DNA from: VYFG01 sp965203365
GTDB lineage: Bacteria; Pseudomonadota; Gammaproteobacteria; Arenicellales; Poriferihabitantaceae
Reading direction: 5' to 3'
Length of the DNA stretch: 64,000 nucleotides
Assembly (NCBI GenBank): GCA_965203365.1
Contig: OZ241878.1
Location: 434,001-498,000, forward strand
Under the pieces are notes generated by a model. That model had not been told where the DNA came from. It worked only from the letters and a program-made list of their open reading frames with translations, and did no database searches. Shown piece after piece: positions 28,159 through 36,182 of the stretch. Within the stretch, counting starts at the first letter, position 1; every line of letters starts with the position of its first letter. A program made the translations under genes and the position numbers.

Positions 28159-29424
28159 TCAGGTAGAAGAGAGCCATTTACGGACTTGGGTACTGCAGGT
28201 CACCTTGTGATTCTTCATATAGTGCTCGTGATTTTCCTCCACCCGTCCCAGGTCGTACACATAGTTCACCATCAGTCCCCACGACTGCTTCATGCCATTC
28301 GGCGAGTCATCGGCATTCGCATTTAGCCGTTCGAGCCGGGCTCCGTTCTTGAGGTGAAATCGGGCCACCGGATCCAGTGGCTCGCCAGTGGGCAGCTTGC
28401 CTTGCAGGAAATAACGGGCCGCCCATGGGAGCAGTGATTTCGATGATTCAGTGATTGCCGCCTTGGGTTGTTTGAGACGGGCTGCCTTTTGGGTGTGCAG
28501 CCAGGACCGGAAACCGGGGGCTGGAGAAATGGTGACGAAAGACTTCAGGGACGGATAGTGTCGCTGGAGGTGGACGGCCACCTGCTTGATCAGGAAGTTG
28601 CCGAAGGAAATGCCGGCCAGTCCCCGGTGGCAGTTGGAAATCGAGTAAAACACGGCATGGGTCGCCTCTTCGGGCACCACGGGCTTTCGTTCGTGGTCCA
28701 GAATCTCGTCGATGCGTGAGGGCATGTCCATCATCAGGGCCACCTCCACGAACACCAGCGGTTCATCTTCCATCACCGGATGGAAAAAGGCGTAACAGTG
28801 GCGGTCTGTCGGTTCCAGACGTCGACGCAACTCATCCCAACTGCGGATTTCATGCACCGCTTCATAGGCAATGATCTTGTCCAGAATGTGTGCCGGTGAA
28901 GCCCAGTTCACCGGTCGCAGCACGAGGAACCCCCGATTGAACCAGGAAGACAGCAGGTGGCGAAAATCCAGGTCCAGCCGTTCGAGATCTGGTTGCCGTT
29001 TGACCAGGGCCAGCAGGTCTTCGCGCATCCGGACCAGGTGACGGGTGCCGCCGGACATCAAATTCAGACGCCGGAAGAGTTCCTGTCGGCTGGGCTCTGC
29101 GGCCCGGGTCAGTGCCCGGAATGTGTCGGATGTGGGATCTTCGGCATATTTTCGCGCCAGAGCGATCACCTCGACCGGGTCCAGATCGTAATCCTGGTTA
29201 AGGCCATTGAAAAATTCGAGTTTCTCGGTCTCGTCAAGCCGCGCATAGGTGTCGAGAATCTGTTCGGCAATAATCAAGCTGGAATAATCGCCATCCGATT
29301 CCATCATCATCCGGCACAAGGTGCTCAGGTCATGTCGGTGGGTGCCGAAAAGACGTTTTTTCAGGGCGGAAGGATGCCAGCCGGCATCCCGAATACCCGG
29401 CCAGAGATCACCTAGCAGACTCAT
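28159..29424 (-). CDS. Malonyl-CoA decarboxylase
   Basis: A 421-residue protein that matches malonyl-CoA decarboxylase (MCD/MatA). It has an N-terminal helical region and a C-terminal GNAT-like catalytic domain with FSISNCHRGLAGISFGNFLIKQV and the SPAPGFRSWL block; the Ser and His expected for catalysis fall in these regions. The reaction is malonyl-CoA to acetyl-CoA and CO2. Together with MatB it forms the classical malonate utilisation route. Its ATG overlaps the stop of the upstream phyH gene (ATGA), so the two are translationally coupled. Confidence 0.92.
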   Translation of the reverse strand: MSLLGDLWPGIRDAGWHPSALKKRLFGTHRHDLSTLCRMMMESDGDYSSLIIAEQILDTYARLDETEKLEFFNGLNQDYDLDPVEVIALARKYAEDPTSDTFRALTRAAEPSRQELFRRLNLMSGGTRHLVRMREDLLALVKRQPDLERLDLDFRHLLSSWFNRGFLVLRPVNWASPAHILDKIIAYEAVHEIRSWDELRRRLEPTDRHCYAFFHPVMEDEPLVFVEVALMMDMPSRIDEILDHERKPVVPEEATHAVFYSISNCHRGLAGISFGNFLIKQVAVHLQRHYPSLKSFVTISPAPGFRSWLHTQKAARLKQPKAAITESSKSLLPWAARYFLQGKLPTGEPLDPVARFHLKNGARLERLNANADDSPNGMKQSWGLMVNYVYDLGRVEENHEHYMKNHKVTCSTQVRKWLSST

Positions 29425-30305
29425 TGTGCTCCTCGGACATACCGGTCCAGACCCGCGGTTCGATAACCACTTCGATGCCAGACGATCGGAAAATAGCTCT
29501 CATCCATGTGATCGGAATCCAGTTGGGCATAGCGGGAATAGATCGGACCGGTGCCTTGGGCAAACCCCTCGCGACGATACCGGACATCGGCAGGCATGGC
29601 ATGGATCACCAGACTGCGTCGGGGCGCATGGCCCAGGTTGGGTCCCGAGCCGTGCCAGATATTGCCATGGTGAATGGAACCGTCTCCCCTGGGCACGGCT
29701 ACATACAGAATGTCCGGTTCCACCCCGATGGATTGGGCCCGCTGTTTCATGGGGGCCCGGTAATCCTCGGGGGCATGAAAGGTGCCCTCCGGTTCCGACA
29801 GGCCCCAGAGATGGGAACCGGGGATCAATTCCATGGTTCCGTTCCTGGCCTCGATATCATCCAGGGCAATCCAGACCGTACAGATTTCGCCCGGTTCAAG
29901 CCATTGCAGATAGGCATTGTCCTGATGGTAGTTGAATGACCGGGCCCCCACGGGCTTGTAGATCACATTGTCCTGCATGATTCGGGTACCAGGCCATCCC
30001 ATGAGTCCCGCCACCGCACAGGCAATATCTTCTCGTAGGACCGTCCGCGCCACGGTCCGGTCGGCGCGCCACCCATTGCAGATCTGACGGGCGAGACTCG
30101 GGTCCGATTTTCCGGCCTGCCAGTTCACCTCGTCAGGCATGGTACCATTCTCGAATTCTCCGCGAAACAGACAATCGAAGCGGTGTCGCAGTGAGTCCAC
30201 CTCTTCGGCGCTTACCAGCCCTTCGACGAGCGTCACACCGTTTTGGTGGAATTCCTTCGTCTGGGCGGTGGATAACGTGAACTGGGGATGTGTCGTGGGC
30301 ACCAT
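29421..30305 (-). CDS. Phytanoyl-CoA dioxygenase (PhyH) family protein, first copy
   Basis: A 294-residue Fe(II)/2-oxoglutarate dioxygenase of the PhyH family. The iron ligands are visible as H and D in NYHQDNAYLQW and the distal His in NIWHGSGPN, with Arg in APRRSLV for the 2OG carboxylate. The start is unclear: ATG 30305 fits the family, ATG 30359 is further upstream, and TTG 30392 is preceded at 5 bases by a perfect AGGAGG (minus strand). The last would overlap the divergent polB 5' end. It is first in an operon with malonyl-CoA decarboxylase and MatB. The substrate is unknown. Confidence 0.82.
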   Translation of the reverse strand: MVPTTHPQFTLSTAQTKEFHQNGVTLVEGLVSAEEVDSLRHRFDCLFRGEFENGTMPDEVNWQAGKSDPSLARQICNGWRADRTVARTVLREDIACAVAGLMGWPGTRIMQDNVIYKPVGARSFNYHQDNAYLQWLEPGEICTVWIALDDIEARNGTMELIPGSHLWGLSEPEGTFHAPEDYRAPMKQRAQSIGVEPDILYVAVPRGDGSIHHGNIWHGSGPNLGHAPRRSLVIHAMPADVRYRREGFAQGTGPIYSRYAQLDSDHMDESYFPIVWHRSGYRTAGLDRYVRGAQ

Positions 30306-30362
30306 GGTGGCAATCGGATCAGGAAAAACTGCGGCCCGGCTGGGTCGGAGAATACTCATTTT

Positions 30363-32747
30363 TTGAATATTGTGCATGAATTGATTGAACAAGGATTCCT
30401 CCTGACTCGTTCCAGCCGCGACCGGAACGGGAGCACACAGATCGAATACTGGGTCGCCACCGATGATGGACCCGTCAGACTCCGGGTCAACGGGGAGCGG
30501 ACCGTCTGTTTTGTCCCGGCGGACGAGATGATGCGCAGTCGGGAGGTCCTGAACGCTCTGGGTGATACGGTTTGTGTGGAGCCATTGGACCTGAAAACCT
30601 TCTCGGGGCACCCGGTCTGTGCGGTCTACACGAAGACCATCCAGAGCCGTCACCTTGCGCTGGAAAGGTTGCAGGAGGCGCGAATCGAGGTGTTTGAAGG
30701 CGACATCCGCCTCCACGACCGCTATCTGATGGAGCGATTTGTCCGGGGTGGTCTGTCCTTTACCGGACGACTGGTGCCAAAAAACGGATATCGTGAAGTG
30801 CAGGACTGTCGGCTGAAACCCGCGGACTACCGACCGAGACTCCGGTTGTTGTCACTGGATATCGAGTGTGACCTGGACGGTAGTTTATGGTCTGTCGGTC
30901 TGGCCGGAGAGGGGTTGGGGGAGGGGGAGGTTCTGGTGATCGGTGACGAAGAGCCCTGTCCTCATACGCGAGTGATCTGGTGTCGGGACGAGGCGGTCTT
31001 GCTGGCACGGCTGGTGGAGCGGATCGTCGAGGTGGACCCTGATTTGATTGTGGGCTGGAATCTGGTGAACTTTGACCTGCGGATCATCCTGCAGCGGGCC
31101 CGACACCATGACATTGCCATGCGTTTCGGGCGAGGCGGAGATCTGGTTCAGTGGCGCAGCACCGGTGGCCGTTCGGACAAGGGGTGGGTGTCCATGCCGG
31201 GTCGAGTGGCTGTGGACGGCATCGAGGCCCTGCGGTCCGCGACCTGGCAGTTTTCCAGTTTTTCCCTGGAGAACGTGTCGCGGGAGCTCTTGGGAAGAGG
31301 CAAGAAAGTGGAACAGGATGTGGATGACCTGTTTGCCGAAATCCGCCATAATTTTCATCACGACAAGCCGGCGCTGGTGGCCTACAATGTGGAGGATTGC
31401 CGTTTGGTGCTGGATATTTTCCAGGCCACCAACATCATGGATTACCTGGAACTGCGCAGCCAGTTGACGGGGCTGGAACTGGACAAGACCGGGGGCTCGG
31501 TGGCCGCATTCACCAACCTGTATTTGCCCCGACTCCATCGCGGCGGCTACGTGGCGCCCAATCTTCCGGCAGAGGGGGGTCTCGCGAGTCCCGGCGGGTA
31601 TGTGATGGATTCCAAACCCGGGCTTTACTACAATGTGCTGGTACTGGATTTCAAAAGCCTGTACCCGTCCATCATCCGGACCTTCCGCATTGACCCCATG
31701 GGCCTGGTGGAGGGATTGCAGCATCCCAAGGACGCCATCGCCGGGTTTCTCGGGGCCCGGTTTCACCGTACCCGCCATTTTCTGCCCGACATCATCACCG
31801 ACCTGTGGCGTCAGCGGGATCAGGCCAAGCGGGACCAGGATCGCCCTCGCTCCCAGGCGATCAAGATTCTGATGAACTCATTCTATGGCGTGCTGGGTTC
31901 CGGGGGCTGTCGGTTCTACGATGCCAGACTGGCCAGTTCCATCACGCTGCGCGGACACGAAATCCTGCAATCCACCAGTCAGTGGATTGGCGAACAGGGA
32001 TACCAGGTGATCTACGGCGATACGGATTCCCTGTTTGTCGCCCTGGATGACACTCTGTCCTCCCGGCAGTGTCGCGCCATCGGCGAGGAGCTGTCTACTC
32101 GTATCACCGACTGGTGGCAGCGCCATATTCGGGATGAGTTCGCTCTCGACAGTTTGCTGGAGTTGGAGTTCGAGACTTTTTTCCGCCGGTTCCTGATGCC
32201 CACGGTACGCGGTTCGGATGCGGGCAGCAAGAAGCGCTATGCCGGTCTGATCGAGGGAGACACCGGCACCCCCGACCGAGTCGTTTTCAAGGGGCTGGAG
32301 AATGTGCGAACGGATTGGACCCGGTTGGCCAGGAACTTTCAGGAGGCCCTTTATGACCATGTGTTCCACGATCGTGATCCCACCGAACTGATTCGCCAGA
32401 CGGTGGCCGCCGTGCTGGCTGGTCAACATGATGAGGATCTGGTGTACCGAAAGCGATTGCGGCGCCATCTGTCGGATTATGAGCATAATGTGCCGCCCCA
32501 TGTGCGGGCGGCCCGGTTGGCTGATGAGCACAACCGGTCCCAGGGCAAGCGCCTTCGCTATCAAAACGGGGGGTGGATCCGCTATATTATCACCGTGGCG
32601 GGACCCGAGCCCCTGGAACATCGCCAACATCCGTTGGATTACGATCATTATGTGGACCGGCAATTGAAACCGATTGCCGATGCGGTCTTGCCGTTCATCG
32701 GACTGGGATTCGATGCCGTATTGAGTCGGCAGATGGCCCTGTTCTGA
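30363..32747 (+). CDS. polB: DNA polymerase II (family B)
   Basis: About 794 residues, close to the 783 of E. coli Pol II, and similar along its length. Seen: the ExoI region LSLDIECD, ExoII VGWNLVNFDLR, ExoIII YNVEDCRLV, polymerase motif A DFKSLYPSI, motif B KILMNSFYGVLG, and motif C YGDTDS. The C-terminus YDHYVDRQLKPIADAVLPFI also matches. Pol II is a proofreading polymerase involved in replication restart and translesion synthesis and is SOS-induced in E. coli; I see no LexA-like box here matching the lexA dyad. The start is TTG 30363 or GTG 30372, because homology begins near GFLLTR. Confidence 0.94.
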   Translation: MNIVHELIEQGFLLTRSSRDRNGSTQIEYWVATDDGPVRLRVNGERTVCFVPADEMMRSREVLNALGDTVCVEPLDLKTFSGHPVCAVYTKTIQSRHLALERLQEARIEVFEGDIRLHDRYLMERFVRGGLSFTGRLVPKNGYREVQDCRLKPADYRPRLRLLSLDIECDLDGSLWSVGLAGEGLGEGEVLVIGDEEPCPHTRVIWCRDEAVLLARLVERIVEVDPDLIVGWNLVNFDLRIILQRARHHDIAMRFGRGGDLVQWRSTGGRSDKGWVSMPGRVAVDGIEALRSATWQFSSFSLENVSRELLGRGKKVEQDVDDLFAEIRHNFHHDKPALVAYNVEDCRLVLDIFQATNIMDYLELRSQLTGLELDKTGGSVAAFTNLYLPRLHRGGYVAPNLPAEGGLASPGGYVMDSKPGLYYNVLVLDFKSLYPSIIRTFRIDPMGLVEGLQHPKDAIAGFLGARFHRTRHFLPDIITDLWRQRDQAKRDQDRPRSQAIKILMNSFYGVLGSGGCRFYDARLASSITLRGHEILQSTSQWIGEQGYQVIYGDTDSLFVALDDTLSSRQCRAIGEELSTRITDWWQRHIRDEFALDSLLELEFETFFRRFLMPTVRGSDAGSKKRYAGLIEGDTGTPDRVVFKGLENVRTDWTRLARNFQEALYDHVFHDRDPTELIRQTVAAVLAGQHDEDLVYRKRLRRHLSDYEHNVPPHVRAARLADEHNRSQGKRLRYQNGGWIRYIITVAGPEPLEHRQHPLDYDHYVDRQLKPIADAVLPFIGLGFDAVLSRQMALF

Positions 32748-32869
32748 TGGGGCGATTCAGCCCGGCATCCGGATCGGATGATTGGGAACTTCGCCTCGGT
32801 CCTGCCGACCGTTGACGCAGGGTGCGATCAACGACATTTCGAGAAGTGGAAGTTGCGGAGAGTAGGTTC

Positions 32870-33727
32870 ATGTTCCAGTCCGTCGACAAGGCTTTTTTCA
32901 AAGAACACGGTTATCTGGTGGTCGAAGGGGCGGTCCCTCCGGCCTTGCTGGGGAAAATCCAGGCCCGATTTCTGGCCTGGGTGGAGGAAAGTCGACATCA
33001 TGCGACCCCTTGGGGCTCCACCGTCAATGGTCAACCGCGATTTGACCTGGAGCTTGGCCATACGCCAGATGCCCCGGCACTGCGCAGAGTGAATGCTCCG
33101 GTCGAGATATCCGACTGTTATCGGCAAGTGATGTCCGAGGGTCGAGTGCCCCGGATCATCGCCGAGCTCATTGGGCCAGACGTTCGGTTTCATCACAGCA
33201 AGATCAATTCCAAACTGCCCGGGAGTGCCACTACGGTCAAATGGCACCAGGACTTCAGCTTTACCCCACACAGTAATGATGATGTGGTCACCGCCTTGAT
33301 ATTCGTGGATGATGTCACCGTCGACAATGGCCCCCTGAAGGTGCTGCCGGGGTCTCATCGGGGCGTGCTCCACAGTCTGTGGCACGATGGGGTCTTTACC
33401 GGTGCCATTGCAGACCCCGTTGCGGCGGATTGCGAAAACAAGGCGATGACCTGTACCGGATCCGCCGGTTCGGTCTGCTTCATGCACACCCGGCTGTTGC
33501 ATGGCTCGTCTGACAACCGCTCCAGCACTCCCCGAACGTTGTTTATCTGCGTCTATTCATCGGATGATGCCGTGCCGTTGTCTTCGAATCCTATGCCGAG
33601 TCGACTGGAAGGTCTGTTGGTGGCGGGCCAGTGCCGGGGGCGGATCCGGTCGATGGCCTTTGACATGGACCGGCCGGAATTGCCTCGGACGGCTTCATTT
33701 TTTGATCAACAGGCGCGTCAGCGATGA
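32870..33727 (+). CDS. Phytanoyl-CoA dioxygenase (PhyH) family protein, second copy
   Basis: A 285-residue PhyH-family Fe(II)/2OG dioxygenase from ATG 32870, with a GGAG-containing stretch upstream. The iron ligands are His and Asp in KWHQDFSFTPH and the distal His in TRLLHGSSDN, followed by Arg in TPRTLF. It differs from the copy at 29.4 kb (for example, FDLELGHTPDAPALRRV is typical of another subgroup), so the two probably have different substrates. It stands alone between polB and the PHA locus. Confidence 0.85.
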   Translation: MFQSVDKAFFKEHGYLVVEGAVPPALLGKIQARFLAWVEESRHHATPWGSTVNGQPRFDLELGHTPDAPALRRVNAPVEISDCYRQVMSEGRVPRIIAELIGPDVRFHHSKINSKLPGSATTVKWHQDFSFTPHSNDDVVTALIFVDDVTVDNGPLKVLPGSHRGVLHSLWHDGVFTGAIADPVAADCENKAMTCTGSAGSVCFMHTRLLHGSSDNRSSTPRTLFICVYSSDDAVPLSSNPMPSRLEGLLVAGQCRGRIRSMAFDMDRPELPRTASFFDQQARQR

Positions 33728-33845
33728 GGTGGAATGACTCGGCCTACCCATGCCCGGTCCGTGATGGGCTCGGAGGCGGTGACTGGGGCGAACCCCTCCC
33801 CGCCATGATCATCCGGCCTGTCACGGCTTCTGCCGACCATTTGCC

Positions 33846-34334
33846 ATGAGCCTTCATCCGGCCGAACCGGGACCCTTTCAGAAATACCTGTTCTCCGGGG
33901 CTTGTTATGTGAGCTTGGGGGAGTGTTATACCCGCCTGGTCGAACTCCAGGGGCGGCCAGCTGTCTGGTCGGAACACACCGAGTTGCAGACCCGGTTGAC
34001 GGATCTCTGGCAGCAGATCTTCGGGCAGCATCTGGCGGTCGCCGGCACCATTGGGGGTGTCCCCCCACTGGCCGCATTGTCAGGATTGGACGCCGAAATT
34101 CAGGCATGGCAAGCTCAGGCTTTCAGTCGGGTGGGGGCATCCATGCAGTCTCTGGTTGAGATGTTCCTGTCCGACCCGCAACGGCCGCCGGACTTTCCCT
34201 CATTCTTCCAGGCTTGGATCACGGCCTGTGACCGCGATTGGCAACATCTGGTGCACACCGAGACCTTTTCCCAGATCATCGGCCGAGTCGTGAATGATGG
34301 CCTCCTTCCGGCCACCGCCGGAACGGCCAAATGA
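33846..34334 (+). CDS. phaE: Short PhaE-like subunit of PHA synthase
   Basis: A 162-residue protein whose C-terminal half (FQAWITACDRDWQHLVHTETFSQIIGRVVNDGL) resembles the end of PhaE, the accessory subunit of class III PHA synthase. PhaE is usually about twice this length; here the N-terminal region is short, closer in size to PhaR of class IV enzymes. It overlaps the following phaC by 4 bases (ATGA). PhaE binds PhaC and is needed for full polymerase activity in class III systems. Confidence 0.68.
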   Translation: MSLHPAEPGPFQKYLFSGACYVSLGECYTRLVELQGRPAVWSEHTELQTRLTDLWQQIFGQHLAVAGTIGGVPPLAALSGLDAEIQAWQAQAFSRVGASMQSLVEMFLSDPQRPPDFPSFFQAWITACDRDWQHLVHTETFSQIIGRVVNDGLLPATAGTAK

Positions 34335-35383
34335 GTCCGGGGGGCCACCCGGGACCAGCCCTGGAGATCGAACGCTTCAAAAAACAGTACCAGTCTTTCC
34401 ACCAACGATTATCACAAAGCCAAGTCGACCAAGGCTGGTGTACCCCCAACCGGATACTGTTTCGCCAAGGTCCGGTGGAGGTGCGCGAATTTACGCAAGT
34501 CACGGATGCCAAGGCCTTGCCGGTATTGATTGTCTATTCCCATGTCAACCGACCCGCGGTGGTCGATCTGGAGGCGGATCATTCCCTGGTGCGTCGCCTG
34601 ATTGAAACGGGCAATCGGGTGTATCTGATGGACTGGCTCCCGGTCCAGGAAGCGGACCGGAACAATGATCTGTCGGTGTATGTGATGGATGCGATTGGCG
34701 ATGCCTTGGACTGTGTCTTCAGGGAGACGGGCTCGGGACGAATCAATCTGGTGGGAATCTGTCAAGGCGGCACTTTCGCCTTGTGTCATGCCTGTCTTCG
34801 ACCCCAGCGAGTGAGGAAACTTGCTCTGATGGTGACCCCGGTCGACTTTCATGCCGGTGACAGTCTGATTCGGCACTGGTCACGGCACATTGACTTCGAC
34901 CGGTTGGTAGCCAATCCGATCAATATTCCCGGAGGGTTGATTACGCTGATGTTTCGCTGGGTTCGTCCGTTCAATGACCTTCAAAGGCACATTCGGCAGA
35001 TTGATCAACTGGGGGCCGATGCCGAGTTCGACTTCGCGTTGCGGGTGGATCAATGGGCGCATGACTGTCCAGATCAGCCCGGCCGGGCCTTTGCACAGTT
35101 CATGGGGGCGCTTTATGGGCAGAATCGCCTGGTGGAGGGCACATTCGGGATGCAGGGCGAGGTGGTGGACCTGTCTTCCTTGCGGCGACCGGTCCTCAAT
35201 ATCTTTGCGGGCCGGGATCATCTCGTGCCCCCGGCTTCATCGGCGGCACTGTCCGCCCATGTGGCCCCGGAGTGGTACTCTGAATTGCAGTACTGCGGCG
35301 GGCATATTGGCCTGATTGTCAGCGCCAGGGCGCAACAGGCCGTGCACCGGAAGCTGGGACACTGGTTGGCATCGGCGGTATAG
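34331..35383 (+). CDS. phaC: Class III-like poly(3-hydroxyalkanoate) synthase subunit PhaC
   Basis: A 350-residue alpha/beta-hydrolase-type PHA synthase. The catalytic Cys sits in the lipase-like box GICQGG, the Asp in FAGRDHLVPP, and the His in GGHIGL. The length of about 350 residues fits class III/IV synthases, which need a partner subunit, and the overlapping upstream gene encodes a PhaE-like protein. The enzyme polymerises 3-hydroxyacyl-CoA to PHA at the granule surface. The window encodes a second, class I synthase (36,183-38,003). A GC-rich stem-loop overlaps the stop codon. Confidence 0.88.
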   Translation: MSPGGHPGPALEIERFKKQYQSFHQRLSQSQVDQGWCTPNRILFRQGPVEVREFTQVTDAKALPVLIVYSHVNRPAVVDLEADHSLVRRLIETGNRVYLMDWLPVQEADRNNDLSVYVMDAIGDALDCVFRETGSGRINLVGICQGGTFALCHACLRPQRVRKLALMVTPVDFHAGDSLIRHWSRHIDFDRLVANPINIPGGLITLMFRWVRPFNDLQRHIRQIDQLGADAEFDFALRVDQWAHDCPDQPGRAFAQFMGALYGQNRLVEGTFGMQGEVVDLSSLRRPVLNIFAGRDHLVPPASSAALSAHVAPEWYSELQYCGGHIGLIVSARAQQAVHRKLGHWLASAV

Positions 35384-35403
35384 CCCCGGAAGACACCGGG
35401 GCT
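35382..35403. terminator. Stem-loop between convergent phaC and phaB
   Basis: AGCCCCGG, loop AAGACA, CCGGGGCT is a perfect 8-bp stem that begins inside the phaC stop codon and lies between two convergent genes. There is no U-run on either side, so it may be a weak or bidirectional terminator, or an mRNA 3' end stabiliser. Confidence 0.4.
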
Positions 35404-35428
35404 CCGGTCTTCGACGACTTCCGGCGCT

Positions 35429-36151
35429 TTAGTACATGTGTTGTCCGCCGTTGATGCTGAGTGTGGAACCGGTGATGAATCCGGCATCCTCTGCCACCAG
35501 GAACAGGACCGAACGGGCGATGTCCTGGGGATCCCCCAGGCGGCCCACCGGAATGGTGGCGATGATTTTTTCCAGCACCTTCTCGGGGACCGCCCGGACC
35601 ATGTCGGTCAAGACATACCCCGGGGCGATGGCATTCACCGTAATGCCCTTGGCCGCCCCTTCCAGCGCCAGCGCCTTGGTCAATCCATGGATCCCGGACT
35701 TGGCGGCGGCATAGTTCGCCTGGCCATACTGTCCGGCCTGCCCGTTGACCGAGCCGATATTGACGATGCGGCCGAACCCGCGTTCCCGCATGCCCTCAAT
35801 CACCAGGCGGCTCATGTTGAAGCAGGAAGAGAGATTGGTCTGAATCACGGCATTCCACTGGTCGAAGCTCATGCGGTGCAAGGTGCCGTCTCGGGTAATG
35901 CCGGCGTTGTTGACCAGAATCTCAATGGGGCCGAGGTCCTGCACGACATGTTCAATGGCCGCCTGGCAGGCCTTGAAATCGGAGACGTCGAACTTGTAGG
36001 TGGGAATACCGGTATTCTGGGTGAAGGTGTGTGCGGCCTGTTCATTGCCCGCATAGTTGGCGGCGACCTGATAGCCCGCTTCTTTCAGGCTGACACTGAT
36101 GGCTTCACCGATGCCTCGGGTGCCGCCGGTCACGACTGCGACTCTACTCAT
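35429..36151 (-). CDS. phaB: Acetoacetyl-CoA reductase PhaB, first copy
   Basis: A 240-residue short-chain dehydrogenase. The NADPH site TGGTRGIG begins near residue 8, the catalytic Ser sits in IGSVNGQ, and Tyr/Lys in YAAAKSG. The NGQAGQYGQANYAAAKSG block is typical of PhaB. It reduces acetoacetyl-CoA to (R)-3-hydroxybutyryl-CoA for PHA synthesis. The start at ATG 36151 is fixed by a perfect AGGAGG six bases upstream; the frame opens further upstream at 36247. It follows the class I phaC on the same strand after 31 bases, forming a phaC-phaB operon. Confidence 0.92.
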   Translation of the reverse strand: MSRVAVVTGGTRGIGEAISVSLKEAGYQVAANYAGNEQAAHTFTQNTGIPTYKFDVSDFKACQAAIEHVVQDLGPIEILVNNAGITRDGTLHRMSFDQWNAVIQTNLSSCFNMSRLVIEGMRERGFGRIVNIGSVNGQAGQYGQANYAAAKSGIHGLTKALALEGAAKGITVNAIAPGYVLTDMVRAVPEKVLEKIIATIPVGRLGDPQDIARSVLFLVAEDAGFITGSTLSINGGQHMY

Positions 36152-36182
36152 GGGATATCCTCCTTTGGGGGTCTGTAAGATT

